Notes under the pieces: generated by a model
Database searches by the model: none
The model's input: only the letters and a program-made list of their open reading frames with translations
What the model was told of the DNA's origin: nothing
Shown: in pieces, positions 16,007 through 24,475 of the stretch
Layout: the number at the start of each line of letters is the position of its first letter
Numbering within the stretch: position 1 is the first letter of the stretch
From: Thermoplasmata archaeon
GTDB lineage: Archaea > Thermoplasmatota > Thermoplasmata > Thermoplasmatales > Thermoplasmataceae
DNA: 44,015 nt
Assembly: GCA_021785735.1 (NCBI GenBank)
Contig: JAJYEP010000002.1
Span: forward strand, 1 to 44,015
Direction of reading: 5' to 3'
Program-made: the position numbers and the translations under genes

Positions 16007-16056
16007 ATAATTATTTTAATCCCAAAATTATATTATTTACTTAGGAGAAATCCCAT

Positions 16057-16926
16057 ATGTCCAAGATAGGTTTTCTGGGATTCGGAATGATGGGGTCCAT
16101 CATTTACGGGAAGATCAATGCCAAGTTCCCAGTAAGTCATGTGTACAACAGAAGCAGGGAAAAGGTAGTTGGCCACATCTCTGACAGTACCGAAATAGTG
16201 AATGATCCTTCTAAGCTGTTTCAAAATTGTGATACTGTGTTTTTATCGCTGACTGATTCCAGAGCAGTTGAATCCATTCTCCTGAAAGGAGATTCCGCAG
16301 CGGATTCTTTAAGAGAAAAAACTACAGTGATAGACCTTAGCACCGTGAGTCTTAAGACCTCGGTTAGGGTTGCGGAGGCCCTTAAGAAAAGAGGTGTTTA
16401 TTATTTTGATTCTCCTGTGATCGGAAGTACAAAGGCCGCATCTTCCAGCTCCCTTGTCACAGTCGTTGGAGGGGATCAGAGTGTATACAATAAGATTGAA
16501 CCTATGCTGAAGACATTTTCGAAGCAGGTTTACTACGTTGGCCCGAACGGTAGCGGCACTAAGGTGAAGCTCATCAACAACCTGGTCATGGGTACTAATA
16601 TGGCGATTCTGGCCGAGGCCATTGCAATATCTGAAAAGATCGGATTGAAGAGTTCACTCCTGCTTGATATCCTGCAGGGTGGAGGAGCTGGTTCCAAGAT
16701 ACTTGATCTTAAGAAGGAAAAGATAATCGCAAAGGATTTTTCACCTGAATTCAAGCTGGCACATCAGCTTAAGGACCTGAAATATTTCATGGAGATTTCC
16801 GACGAGGAAAATCTCCCTTCGTTGATAGGAAGCATCGTCACTCAGATATACTCTGCAGCTTTTCGTATGAATCTCGGAGATAATGACATGTCTGCGGTAT
16901 CTGAATTCAACAAAGAGATTGAGTGA
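16057..16926 (+). CDS. Beta-hydroxyacid dehydrogenase (3-hydroxyisobutyrate dehydrogenase-like)
   Basis: A 289-residue NAD(P)-dependent oxidoreductase of the 6-phosphogluconate / 3-hydroxyisobutyrate dehydrogenase superfamily. It has an N-terminal dinucleotide motif GFLGFGMMG, the substrate-binding block DSPVIGSTKAA, the GGG-like motif TVVGGD, and the catalytic Lys in GSGTKVKLINNLVMG. The C-terminal half is the all-helical substrate domain. The substrate is uncertain: 3-hydroxyisobutyrate, tartronate semialdehyde or another beta-hydroxyacid. AGGAG at 16043-16047 lies before ATG 16057. Its TGA overlaps the GTG of the peptidase gene (GTGA). Confidence 0.8.
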   Translation: MSKIGFLGFGMMGSIIYGKINAKFPVSHVYNRSREKVVGHISDSTEIVNDPSKLFQNCDTVFLSLTDSRAVESILLKGDSAADSLREKTTVIDLSTVSLKTSVRVAEALKKRGVYYFDSPVIGSTKAASSSSLVTVVGGDQSVYNKIEPMLKTFSKQVYYVGPNGSGTKVKLINNLVMGTNMAILAEAIAISEKIGLKSSLLLDILQGGGAGSKILDLKKEKIIAKDFSPEFKLAHQLKDLKYFMEISDEENLPSLIGSIVTQIYSAAFRMNLGDNDMSAVSEFNKEIE

Positions 16927-17645
16927 ACATAGTGGAACAGGTGGTTTACCTCTACTTCTTTGTTCTCACACTTATCCTTCTCGGCTATGCTTCCTACAGC
17001 GATATACGCACAAGGTCCGTGAATCCATTTCTTTTCGTCCCTCTGATTGTCGCAGGGGCAATACTGGATATTATTTCTGGAATTTCACCGCTGTTCGTAA
17101 CCGTTGTTCTTGCATTATTCCTTCTAACGTATGCCCACAACAACCTGCCTGTATACGTTGCCACGGGCGCGGCTATTTTTGCCGCAGGTTTTATATTTTT
17201 GCTTCAGTCTCCATTGCTATTGTCTGCACTTATATTCATGTTTTTTGCGTATATTCTTGGGATTGGTGAGAAATTTTTCGGTATTGGAGATATAAAGGCA
17301 TTTCTTTCTATTTCCCTGTCCTTCCTCAATCCAATAATGATATTGCAGGTGTTCCATCCATTACCATACGGGATTCAGTTTCCGATGATTTTCCTGTTGA
17401 TTCTTAACGCCTCACTGGTTTCTGTCTTCTTCGTCCCTTACCTCCTATTGTTGAACATTCGAAAGAAATCGAAGATATCGGTCATGTCACTCTTTTCCAT
17501 AGAATTTGATCAGAAAACACTTGAATCTCACCCTGAAAGATATTCTGCCAGAGAATACAGGGGAAGGAAGTATTTGCTCTTCAAAACGCCCTTCCTGCTT
17601 CCCATATCCGTAGGATTTGTGATTGCGATCATTTCCGGTATATGA
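16923..17645 (+). CDS. A24-family aspartic membrane peptidase (archaeal prepilin peptidase type)
   Basis: A 240-residue polytopic membrane protein. The two catalytic aspartates of A24 peptidases are visible: D27 in YSDIRTRSV, in a loop after the first helix, and D123 in the GxGD motif GIGD (120-123). Such enzymes cut the class III signal peptide of archaeal flagellin and pilins (PibD/FlaK type). About six hydrophobic helices are present, with a roughly 45-residue charged segment before the last one. The GTG start overlaps the stop of the dehydrogenase, a coupling with no obvious functional link. No pilin or archaellum genes lie in the window. Confidence 0.82.
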   Translation: MNIVEQVVYLYFFVLTLILLGYASYSDIRTRSVNPFLFVPLIVAGAILDIISGISPLFVTVVLALFLLTYAHNNLPVYVATGAAIFAAGFIFLLQSPLLLSALIFMFFAYILGIGEKFFGIGDIKAFLSISLSFLNPIMILQVFHPLPYGIQFPMIFLLILNASLVSVFFVPYLLLLNIRKKSKISVMSLFSIEFDQKTLESHPERYSAREYRGRKYLLFKTPFLLPISVGFVIAIISGI

Positions 17646-17668
17646 AGAGAAACGCAGGAAGTAATTCC

Positions 17669-17677
17669 AAATATATG
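17669..17677 (+). promoter_or_regulatory. TATA-like promoter box for hutI
   Basis: The stretch aaatatatg is centred at 17673, 25 nt before ATG 17698. It supports a leaderless start at that ATG rather than the TTG one codon upstream. Confidence 0.5.
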
Positions 17678-17697
17678 CACAGCGTATTCCTTTCTTG

Positions 17698-18969
17698 ATG
17701 GACTATCTGATCACAGGCATATCCGGAATTATCGGCCCAACTAAAGAGAGAACAAATCCTGTTGCCGGTTCCGAAGCAAACAGGATCTCCTTTGTTGAAG
17801 GTGAAGGTATCTTCATAAGAAACGGTATTGTGGAAGATATTCTGGACGCGTCGGGGTTCAACTCATTGAGAAAAAAATACAGAATCAGGGAAATTGATGC
17901 CCGCGGTAACCTGGTGATGCCTGGATTCGTTGACAGCCACACACATGTCGTTTTTTCTGGAACCAGAGAGAACGAGTTCTATGAGAAACTTGCAGGCATG
18001 AGCTATCTGGAGATTCAGGAGAGAGGGGGCGGAATATACAAGACCTTCAAGGATGTTGCCTCATCTTCTGAGACTGAGATTTTTCGGCAGACCATGCGCA
18101 GAATATACTCTGCAGTTTCCAACGGAACCACAACTATGGAAATGAAAACCGGATACGGAATAGATAGAGATAACGAAGCCAAGCTGATTCGTGTAATGAA
18201 CCGCATCAGAGGGACCGGTCTTGTAAATGTGAAGAAGACTTTTCTTGGACTCCACGTGATCCCTCCCGGATTCAATGAAAATGAATACACAGATCGGGTA
18301 TGCAATCAGATGTTGCCTGAATTCTCAAGAGATGTTGATTTTGCGGACATATTCTGCGACAATGGTGCGTTTGGCACAGAATCGCTTCTAAAGTTGGAGA
18401 ACAAGGCACAGGAACTCGGCATTCCTTTGCGAGTGCACTCCAACGAGATCGCCGACATGGGCTGCCTCGATCATATTGCCGGCAGTGGAGTGGTTTCCGT
18501 TGACCATTTGATAAAAATGTCCGATCGGAACTTTGAAGCTATAGCGAAAAGCGGTGCAATTGCAACGTTACTTCCCATCACTGCATACAGTCTGGGCCCT
18601 TCTGAGATGCCGGATTTCAGGCGATTTATGAACATGGATATTCCAGTGTCGATTGCCACTGACTGTTCTCCTTCAACTTACAGCTCAAACATGCTTTATG
18701 CAATCTACCTTGCCGTGAGGTTTTCCCATTTCACCATAGAATCTGCAATCAATGCAGTTACAATTAACCCTGCATACTCCCTTGGAATTTCTGGCGAAAG
18801 AGGATCCTTGGATATTGGAAAAAAGGCCGATCTGCTTGTCCTGAATGTGGATGATTACAGAAAAATACCTTACGAATTTGATTCCGGTATAGTGAGGGAT
18901 GTCATTTTGAATGGCAGACCTGTTATCACAGACAGAATTCCGGGACGCAGTATGCGGAATTACCTGTGA
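17698..18969 (+). CDS. hutI: Imidazolonepropionase
   Basis: A 423-residue metal-dependent amidohydrolase that opens the ring of imidazolone-5-propionate to give N-formimino-L-glutamate in histidine degradation. It shows the amidohydrolase metal motif VDSHTHVVFSGTRENEF, the family block ERGGGIY, MEMKTGYG, HSNEIADMGC, VDHL and the late Asp in ATDCSP. The length is normal for HutI (about 400-420). The other hut genes are not in the window, so the pathway must be completed elsewhere. There is a lone promoter and no operon partner. Confidence 0.93.
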   Translation: MDYLITGISGIIGPTKERTNPVAGSEANRISFVEGEGIFIRNGIVEDILDASGFNSLRKKYRIREIDARGNLVMPGFVDSHTHVVFSGTRENEFYEKLAGMSYLEIQERGGGIYKTFKDVASSSETEIFRQTMRRIYSAVSNGTTTMEMKTGYGIDRDNEAKLIRVMNRIRGTGLVNVKKTFLGLHVIPPGFNENEYTDRVCNQMLPEFSRDVDFADIFCDNGAFGTESLLKLENKAQELGIPLRVHSNEIADMGCLDHIAGSGVVSVDHLIKMSDRNFEAIAKSGAIATLLPITAYSLGPSEMPDFRRFMNMDIPVSIATDCSPSTYSSNMLYAIYLAVRFSHFTIESAINAVTINPAYSLGISGERGSLDIGKKADLLVLNVDDYRKIPYEFDSGIVRDVILNGRPVITDRIPGRSMRNYL

Positions 18970-19105
18970 CCAATCCTGAATCTCGGGAAATTAACCACTG
19001 CCTGATTGTGGAGGGACAATTGCCAATGCTCTCCATCCAGCGCTTTTTTGCCAGATTGTTGATTTAACAAACTTTAATTTTGACCTAAAACTCTACCCTG
19101 AGCCA

Positions 19106-20107
19106 ATGAGAAAACCTGACGTTCAAAACATCATAAATAAACTCAATGAAATGGGCGCAAAGAAAATTCTTTTGCAACTTCCCGATGGACTGAAGCCGCA
19201 GGCATATGATCTTTTCAATGCACTCTCCAGGCAATTTTCTGTCGTGATATCCTCCGGTGGTTTCTATGGCGCTTGCGACGTCGGTACTTATGAGATGTAC
19301 AGCGATGTGGACTGTATCGTTCAGCTTGGACATTCAATAATGCCCAATGTAAGGTATCCAAAGCCCATTATCTTTGAGGAGTTCTTCTTCGAAAATGATC
19401 TGGATCTTGAAAGGATTTCACTCGATATCCTCAGCGGATATCACAATATCGGCCTTCTATTTTCAATCCAGTACATGCATCTTGCAGCAAAAGTTGGTGA
19501 TTTTCTCACGGGGAAGGGTTTTCACCCCATTATCGGAAAACAGGATGAGAGGATGGCATACCCTGGCCAGGTAATTGGATGCAATTTCAGTTCTGCACAT
19601 TCCATATCCGGCGAGGTGGACTGTTACCTTGTTGTCAGCACGGGAAAATTTCATGCCATTGGGGTGCAGTTATCTGCCGATAAAGAAACATTCATCCTTG
19701 ACGTGAACGAGATGCGGATAGTATCCATGAAGGACGAGACAGACAGGTTCCTCAGAAAGAGGTACGCTAAAATATCAAGAGCAGTTGATGCGAAGAACAT
19801 TTGCGTGGTTGCAGATACTAAGATTGGACAGTACAGAATTAAGCTTGCTGAGTTACTGATGAAACAGGCCACATCCCTCGGACTCAATCCAATATTGCTG
19901 AAGGCCGACGACGTGAAACCCTCAGATTACGAGAATCTCAGATGTGATGCAGTCGTGTTCACGGGATGCCCGAGAGTATCGATTGACGATGAGGATAAAT
20001 TCAGCATGCCTATACTCACTCCTCCTGAATTCCAGTCACTGTTCAAAATAAAGTCGCCTGGTCGCTACGTTATGGATGAGATAACTGCTGTCGACAACAT
20101 GCCCTAG
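19106..20107 (+). CDS. dph2: Diphthamide biosynthesis enzyme Dph2
   Basis: A 333-residue non-canonical radical-SAM enzyme. It transfers the 3-amino-3-carboxypropyl group of SAM to the conserved histidine of elongation factor 2, the first step to diphthamide. The three cluster cysteines come from separate domains and are all present: C57 (GGFYGACDVG), C159 (QVIGCNFSS) and C288 (VFTGCPR), close to the positions in Pyrococcus Dph2. The length is normal for the archaeal homodimeric form. A TATA-like box (19072-19081) lies 26-29 nt before ATG 19106. It overlaps the convergent methylthiotransferase by 4 nt. Confidence 0.92.
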   Translation: MRKPDVQNIINKLNEMGAKKILLQLPDGLKPQAYDLFNALSRQFSVVISSGGFYGACDVGTYEMYSDVDCIVQLGHSIMPNVRYPKPIIFEEFFFENDLDLERISLDILSGYHNIGLLFSIQYMHLAAKVGDFLTGKGFHPIIGKQDERMAYPGQVIGCNFSSAHSISGEVDCYLVVSTGKFHAIGVQLSADKETFILDVNEMRIVSMKDETDRFLRKRYAKISRAVDAKNICVVADTKIGQYRIKLAELLMKQATSLGLNPILLKADDVKPSDYENLRCDAVVFTGCPRVSIDDEDKFSMPILTPPEFQSLFKIKSPGRYVMDEITAVDNMP

Positions 20108-21333
20108 ATCAGTTTTCCGATCAGATAGGTCGGACCGTTCCCGACGATCTCACATGAAATTCTGTCGAACAGGTGCAGTTCGCCCGGAACCACCACAGGT
20201 CTGTAGGCATCATCTCTTCCCACCCATGTTTCATTCTTCCCCCTTTCCGTTATCAGAAGGCTCTTTCTGCTGTTCATCTGCGATTCCAGTTTCTCCTTGA
20301 TAATCGCCCGGTGGAAATCGCTCATCTCCTTTGTCCACTTTTTAACTGCGTTCGACGGAGGAGGATTCCTGTCATAATCTGGAGTGAAAGGCCTCTGGGA
20401 GTATCTTGTGATGTTGCATATCTCCGGTTTTGTTCTGTCAAGCAGCTTCATGGAGTTCTCGAAGCTCTCCTGATCCTCGCCATGGTAGCCTGTGATAAAA
20501 TCTGTGGAGAGAACTGAATCTGGATATCTTCTCCTGAATTCAGAAACAATATTCATAAAATCCTGAACAGAATATTCCCTGTTCATTGCATCCAATATCC
20601 TCTGGTCTCCGCTCTGCACAGGTATGTGAAGAAACTTGAACACCTTGTTGGAACTAATAGAATCGAGAAGATCTGAAAGTATCTCGGATGTATTCCTGGG
20701 TTCCATCATTCCTATCCGCAGTTTGAAGTCTTCCTCCAGTGAGGTAATCGATCTTACGAGATCGGGGAGCCTGATATCAATATCTCGGCCATATGCTGCT
20801 GTGTCGAGTGACGTTATTCTTACCTCTTTCATCCCCCTGGCAAGCTGCATTCTCACCTGGCCGGTTATCTTTTGCACCGGTCTGGAGATAAGTTTACCCC
20901 TTGCTACTCTTGAAATGCAGAAATTGCAGCTGCCTGTACAACCCTGGTTTATCGGGATACCTTCCATGATTGATGGTTCCCTTATTTCCACATCGTCGAG
21001 CTGTCCGGAATAGAATGACCTGAATTCCTTTGGGGTAAGGACCTCTATGTTCTCGTCAGCGAGAGAACCTCCATTAACCGTGGATAGACATCCCATCACC
21101 TTTACCTTTGAGGAGTGAGAAAGTTCGGAGATCCTCTGGATCATCCTGTCCTCTGTGGGTTTGATCACCACACATGTGTTTATTATGGATATATCTGCCT
21201 CGTCCGGAGTTTTAACAATGCTGGAACCGTCAGCAAGCATCCTGTTAACATAAAGTCCTGACTCCGCTTTCGACAGTGTGCATCCATAAGCTTCGTAGTA
21301 TATTTTCAACTCTATCCCGATATGCGGGCACAT
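20104..21333 (-). CDS. tRNA N6-threonylcarbamoyladenosine methylthiotransferase
   Basis: A 409-residue MiaB-type radical-SAM methylthiotransferase of the archaeal/eukaryotic e-MtaB (CDKAL1-like) branch, which adds a methylthio group to t6A37 in tRNA. The N-terminal cluster cysteines are C18 (EAYGC), C54 (INTC) and C82 (MGC). The radical-SAM motif is C132-x3-C136-x2-C139. The FKFLHIPVQSGDQRILDAMNR and STDFITGYHGED blocks are diagnostic. A C-terminal TRAM-like domain ends the protein. The first eight residues (to TTG 21309) do not look conserved, so the real start may be that TTG; a TATA-like stretch near 21342-21349 would fit it better. Confidence 0.88.
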   Translation of the reverse strand: MCPHIGIELKIYYEAYGCTLSKAESGLYVNRMLADGSSIVKTPDEADISIINTCVVIKPTEDRMIQRISELSHSSKVKVMGCLSTVNGGSLADENIEVLTPKEFRSFYSGQLDDVEIREPSIMEGIPINQGCTGSCNFCISRVARGKLISRPVQKITGQVRMQLARGMKEVRITSLDTAAYGRDIDIRLPDLVRSITSLEEDFKLRIGMMEPRNTSEILSDLLDSISSNKVFKFLHIPVQSGDQRILDAMNREYSVQDFMNIVSEFRRRYPDSVLSTDFITGYHGEDQESFENSMKLLDRTKPEICNITRYSQRPFTPDYDRNPPPSNAVKKWTKEMSDFHRAIIKEKLESQMNSRKSLLITERGKNETWVGRDDAYRPVVVPGELHLFDRISCEIVGNGPTYLIGKLI

Positions 21334-21461
21334 TTATGTGTCTAATAAAAACTTAACCGAAGACGTTGATCGACGGAACCCTTTTACACAATCCCGGAAA
21401 ATATTGTTTTAAAACAGCTATTCTTAGGTTTCATCATAAGTTTTCCCTGTCCATACACTTC

Positions 21462-21525
21462 GATTATTGATTCTGGGATGCGGAATAGAAAAATTGTAAA
21501 TAACACACGTGCAGATTCAATAATC
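21462..21525. promoter_or_regulatory. Inverted repeat upstream of the lrp-like gene, candidate operator
   Basis: Two 14-nt arms, gattattgattctg (21462-21475) and cagattcaataatc (21512-21525), are inverted copies with one mismatch. They are separated by 36 nt and end 12 nt before the TATA-like aataaata (21538-21545) of the Lrp-type gene at 21566. The placement suits auto-regulation by Lrp-type oligomers, which is an inference. Confidence 0.45.
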
Positions 21526-21565
21526 AAACTCAAAAGGAATAAATACGCAAGTTCATTGCCATAAT

Positions 21566-22099
21566 ATGTCAGAAAAATTCAAGCCTGAGAAATTTGTAGA
21601 CGAATACAGTTGTGATATAGTTCTCAGATGGACTGGGATCGATCCCGCACTTTTACCCATAGATGACCTCGATAAAGCAATAATTTGCATGCTCAGGCAC
21701 AACGCAAGAATACCAAATTCGGAGATCTCGAAAATTCTCAAGACCAGCGAGGCCACTGTGAGAAGGCGAATAGCAGAACTGACAAGAAAGAAGATAATAT
21801 TGGGCTTCGCAGCCCTCGTTGACCTGCAGGCGATCGAAAATAGCATAAAGGTGTTTCTGAAAATAAAAGTGGATAGCGACAAACTTGATGCAGTCGCGGG
21901 AAGACTTTCCAACAACATCAACATACTGGGACTTTACAGAAGACGCGGCGAAAATGAAATAATCGCTGAAACTCTATTTCTGAACATGGAAACTCTTCAG
22001 AATTTTGAGGACATGATGACAAAGGTTGACGGTGTAACAAACTTTGAGACAATGATTGTATCAAAGGCATACAAAAGGAATCCCTGGGTCGGGATCTGA
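21566..22099 (+). CDS. Lrp/AsnC-family transcription regulator
   Basis: A 177-residue regulator. Residues about 33-85 form the Lrp helix-turn-helix (DDLDKAIICMLRHNARIPNSEISKIL…SEATVRRRIAELTRKKII). The rest has the alternating pattern of the RAM/AsnC ligand domain. A roughly 30-residue N-terminal extension precedes the usual start of the family. The ligand is unknown, probably an amino acid. A TATA-like box lies 25 nt before ATG 21566 and an inverted repeat just upstream of it. The next gene, SHMT-like, is 94 nt away on the same strand and could be a target. Confidence 0.85.
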   Translation: MSEKFKPEKFVDEYSCDIVLRWTGIDPALLPIDDLDKAIICMLRHNARIPNSEISKILKTSEATVRRRIAELTRKKIILGFAALVDLQAIENSIKVFLKIKVDSDKLDAVAGRLSNNINILGLYRRRGENEIIAETLFLNMETLQNFEDMMTKVDGVTNFETMIVSKAYKRNPWVGI

Positions 22100-22193
22100 T
22101 TCACTTCCGTTCTGCCGGGCCATGGAGTGTCCATAAGTCTGGGTGCATGCACAATTTAGTTAAGATTCCACAGATTACCTTTTAGCGATCCAG

Positions 22194-23366
22194 ATGAGTG
22201 AAATTCTGAAGCTGGTTAAAAAATTTGATGAGTATAGAAGCAAGTGCCTGAATCTGCAGGCATCTGAAAATATCATGAGCAGGGATGCAAGGGCTGCCCT
22301 TGGTTCCGGAATGGCATCAAGGTATTCCCATGTGGATCATGAAACGCATGAAAATTCTTATGGAGGTACTTCCATAATTGAAGAGATAGAGGAAAGTGTG
22401 AAGAGGATGGCCTCAAAGCTTTACAGAAGCAAATATGCAGAGGTGAGGCCGATCGGCGGGCATGTCGCACTTGAGTCCACCCTTATCTCCATTCTGAAGA
22501 AAGGGGATTCATTCCTGTACATTGATGAGAAGGATGGCGGTTATCCCGGATACAGGCAGGACATGATCCCCGGCATGTTCGGATTCACAGGAATTCCAAT
22601 TCCTTATTTTTACGACAGGCAGGAGATAGATTTCTATGGTCTTGAAAAGGTCGTTAAGGAAAAGAAACCCAGGGCCATAGTTCTTGGACAGTCTGCATTT
22701 GTGAAAGAATACGACCTGGGAAGAATAAATGAAATTGCGTGGAACTATGACCTGAAGGTCGTCTACGACGGTTCCCATGTCATGGGCCTGATTGCCGGCA
22801 AGGGATTCCAGACAGATGCAATCTTCAGATCTGATGTTCTGCTTGGATCGACACACAAGACATTCTTCGGTCCTCAGGGTGGAATAATCCTTACCAATGA
22901 CGGTGATCTCATAAATAGGATATCAGAGAATATGATATGGAAGACCATGGATAATTATCATCCATCCAGACTGGCTGCCCTTGGTGTGTCCATGGAAGAA
23001 ATGCTTGCCACTGGTGAAGAATATGCCAGTGCAGTCGTGAGGAATTCAAGGAATCTTGGGAAAGCGCTGAATGATCTGAAAATCGGGATAAAGTTCAATC
23101 CCTGGTTCAGTTTCACCCACCAACTTATCGTTGACGAGAAGTCAATATCCAGACGTTCACTGGACAGAATATCATTCTCCAAAACACTGGAGAAAAACAG
23201 AATAATCGTTGATCGTGACGGCAGGATTGGCACTTCTGAGATCAGCAGACTGGGATTACATGACATGGACATGGTTGGAGAACTAATTAATAAAGCCTTA
23301 AGTAATGAGGAAGTAACCAAAGAAGTTACCGATCTGGTTTCGGGACTTCAGTCTAAATATTGGTGA
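22194..23366 (+). CDS. SHMT-family PLP enzyme
   Basis: A 390-residue fold-type I PLP enzyme related to serine hydroxymethyltransferase. It has the LQASENIMS block near residue 21, the SYGGTSIIEEIEE segment, D192 in DGSHVMGLIAG (cofactor Asp and following His), and K222 in LGSTHKTFFGPQGG as the Schiff-base lysine. SHMT moves a one-carbon unit between serine/glycine and a pterin. It is shorter than usual GlyA (about 420-430), and the N- and C-terminal parts diverge, so it may be a specialised SHMT or a related aldolase. It leads a tight cluster with the CBS-HPF protein (7 nt) and TldD/TldE. Confidence 0.75.
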   Translation: MSEILKLVKKFDEYRSKCLNLQASENIMSRDARAALGSGMASRYSHVDHETHENSYGGTSIIEEIEESVKRMASKLYRSKYAEVRPIGGHVALESTLISILKKGDSFLYIDEKDGGYPGYRQDMIPGMFGFTGIPIPYFYDRQEIDFYGLEKVVKEKKPRAIVLGQSAFVKEYDLGRINEIAWNYDLKVVYDGSHVMGLIAGKGFQTDAIFRSDVLLGSTHKTFFGPQGGIILTNDGDLINRISENMIWKTMDNYHPSRLAALGVSMEEMLATGEEYASAVVRNSRNLGKALNDLKIGIKFNPWFSFTHQLIVDEKSISRRSLDRISFSKTLEKNRIIVDRDGRIGTSEISRLGLHDMDMVGELINKALSNEEVTKEVTDLVSGLQSKYW

Positions 23367-23373
23367 TAGCAAA

Positions 23374-24474
23374 ATGCTTGCAAATGACATTATGACAAAG
23401 AACGTACTATCGATCGGCCTTGACACGAATGTTATGGATGCTGTCTCCCTGATGAGGGAGAACGGGATACATTCACTCCCAGTGATGGATGGAAAGAAGT
23501 ATGTGGGAATTGTTCTGTCCGGGGATTTGATAAGAAGGAGAAGCCTTCACACAAAGTCCAAGATTTCAAGCTTTATACGATACACTCCGACACTGTCACC
23601 GGAGAGTGATGTGTCATCCATCATCAGTGCAATGAAAGACTCCGGCATATCAGCGCTGCCTGTGGTCAGTGACAGGACTCTCCTTGGGATTGTGACAAAG
23701 GCAGACATTATCAGGAACTTCGAGTCTCTGGGAAAATTTGACAGAATAACAGCTATACACATCATGTCCCCGGATCCTTCCTACGTGACGCCCGATGATC
23801 CCATCGACGTTGCGATGGAAAAGCTCAGGGAGCTGGACGAATACGAAATACCGGTCTGCAGGACAGATGCAAAGTTTCTGGGAATACTGAGATTTGAGGA
23901 CGTCATGAAATTGATACTGAAGGACCCCGAGAAGATTACATATGGACAGTATACCACGGACAAAACCCCAACAAAGGTGATCGTCGGTTCCATAATGCAT
24001 GAGGATGCACACGCAGTGAATCTCCATGACGATGTTGTTAAGGCTGCAGATATAATGAACAAATATTATCTGCATATTGTGCCCGTTGTGGATGACGATA
24101 ACAAGATAAATGGCGTGATCGGGATGAACGACCTTCTTGACCTGATCACACCGTCGGCAAACAATGAAGGTTTGCTTGTAAACGTTACCGGCCTTGATCA
24201 TGGTGATGATGATCTTTACGACATTACGTATTTCTTGACCGACAAATTTGCTCAGAGGTTTCTCCGGCTTGCTGGAGTTTCCTATGGTACTTTCAATATT
24301 CATGTGATCCGGTACAAAACCGAGGGGAGCGTGAAATATTCTCTCAGGACAAGACTTTCTGCGGGTAAATATTTCATGTCAATCAACTCATACGGCTGGA
24401 ATTTCGGGCGCTGCCTGTCAGAAATCCTTGATGATTACGAGAACAGGCTCAAGAAAATTAAGGAGCAGTCCTGA
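23374..24474 (+). CDS. Four-CBS protein with C-terminal HPF-like domain
   Basis: A 366-residue protein. Residues 1-265 hold four CBS repeats (examples: DIMTKNVLSI…GIHSLPVMDG, ISALPVV, IMSPDPSYV, IMHEDAHAV…HIVPVVDDD), which normally bind adenine nucleotides. Residues about 268-366 follow the beta-alpha-beta-beta-beta-alpha order of HPF/YfiA ribosome hibernation factors, with the ending SAGKYFMSINSYGW…SEILDDYENRLKKIKE. I infer an energy-sensing ribosome-binding factor. CBS proteins have, as I recall, been reported on hibernating archaeal ribosomes. GGTGAT at 23362-23367 lies 6 nt before the ATG. TldD follows after 1 nt. Confidence 0.75.
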   Translation: MLANDIMTKNVLSIGLDTNVMDAVSLMRENGIHSLPVMDGKKYVGIVLSGDLIRRRSLHTKSKISSFIRYTPTLSPESDVSSIISAMKDSGISALPVVSDRTLLGIVTKADIIRNFESLGKFDRITAIHIMSPDPSYVTPDDPIDVAMEKLRELDEYEIPVCRTDAKFLGILRFEDVMKLILKDPEKITYGQYTTDKTPTKVIVGSIMHEDAHAVNLHDDVVKAADIMNKYYLHIVPVVDDDNKINGVIGMNDLLDLITPSANNEGLLVNVTGLDHGDDDLYDITYFLTDKFAQRFLRLAGVSYGTFNIHVIRYKTEGSVKYSLRTRLSAGKYFMSINSYGWNFGRCLSEILDDYENRLKKIKEQS

Positions 24475-24475
24475 A

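Noticed and set aside
16923-17645. Presenilin-like or rhomboid peptidase.
   Set aside because: The paired SDI..R and GIGD motifs and the length fit A24 prepilin-type peptidases better.
21405-21416. Palindrome tgttttaaaaca between the MTTase and lrp genes.
   Set aside because: Made almost only of A and T in an A/T-rich gap; chance is likely. The longer inverted repeat nearby is better supported.
22143-22152. Palindrome gtgcatgcac upstream of the SHMT-like gene as an operator.
   Set aside because: Ten nt is short enough to occur by chance and its location before a weak promoter adds little.
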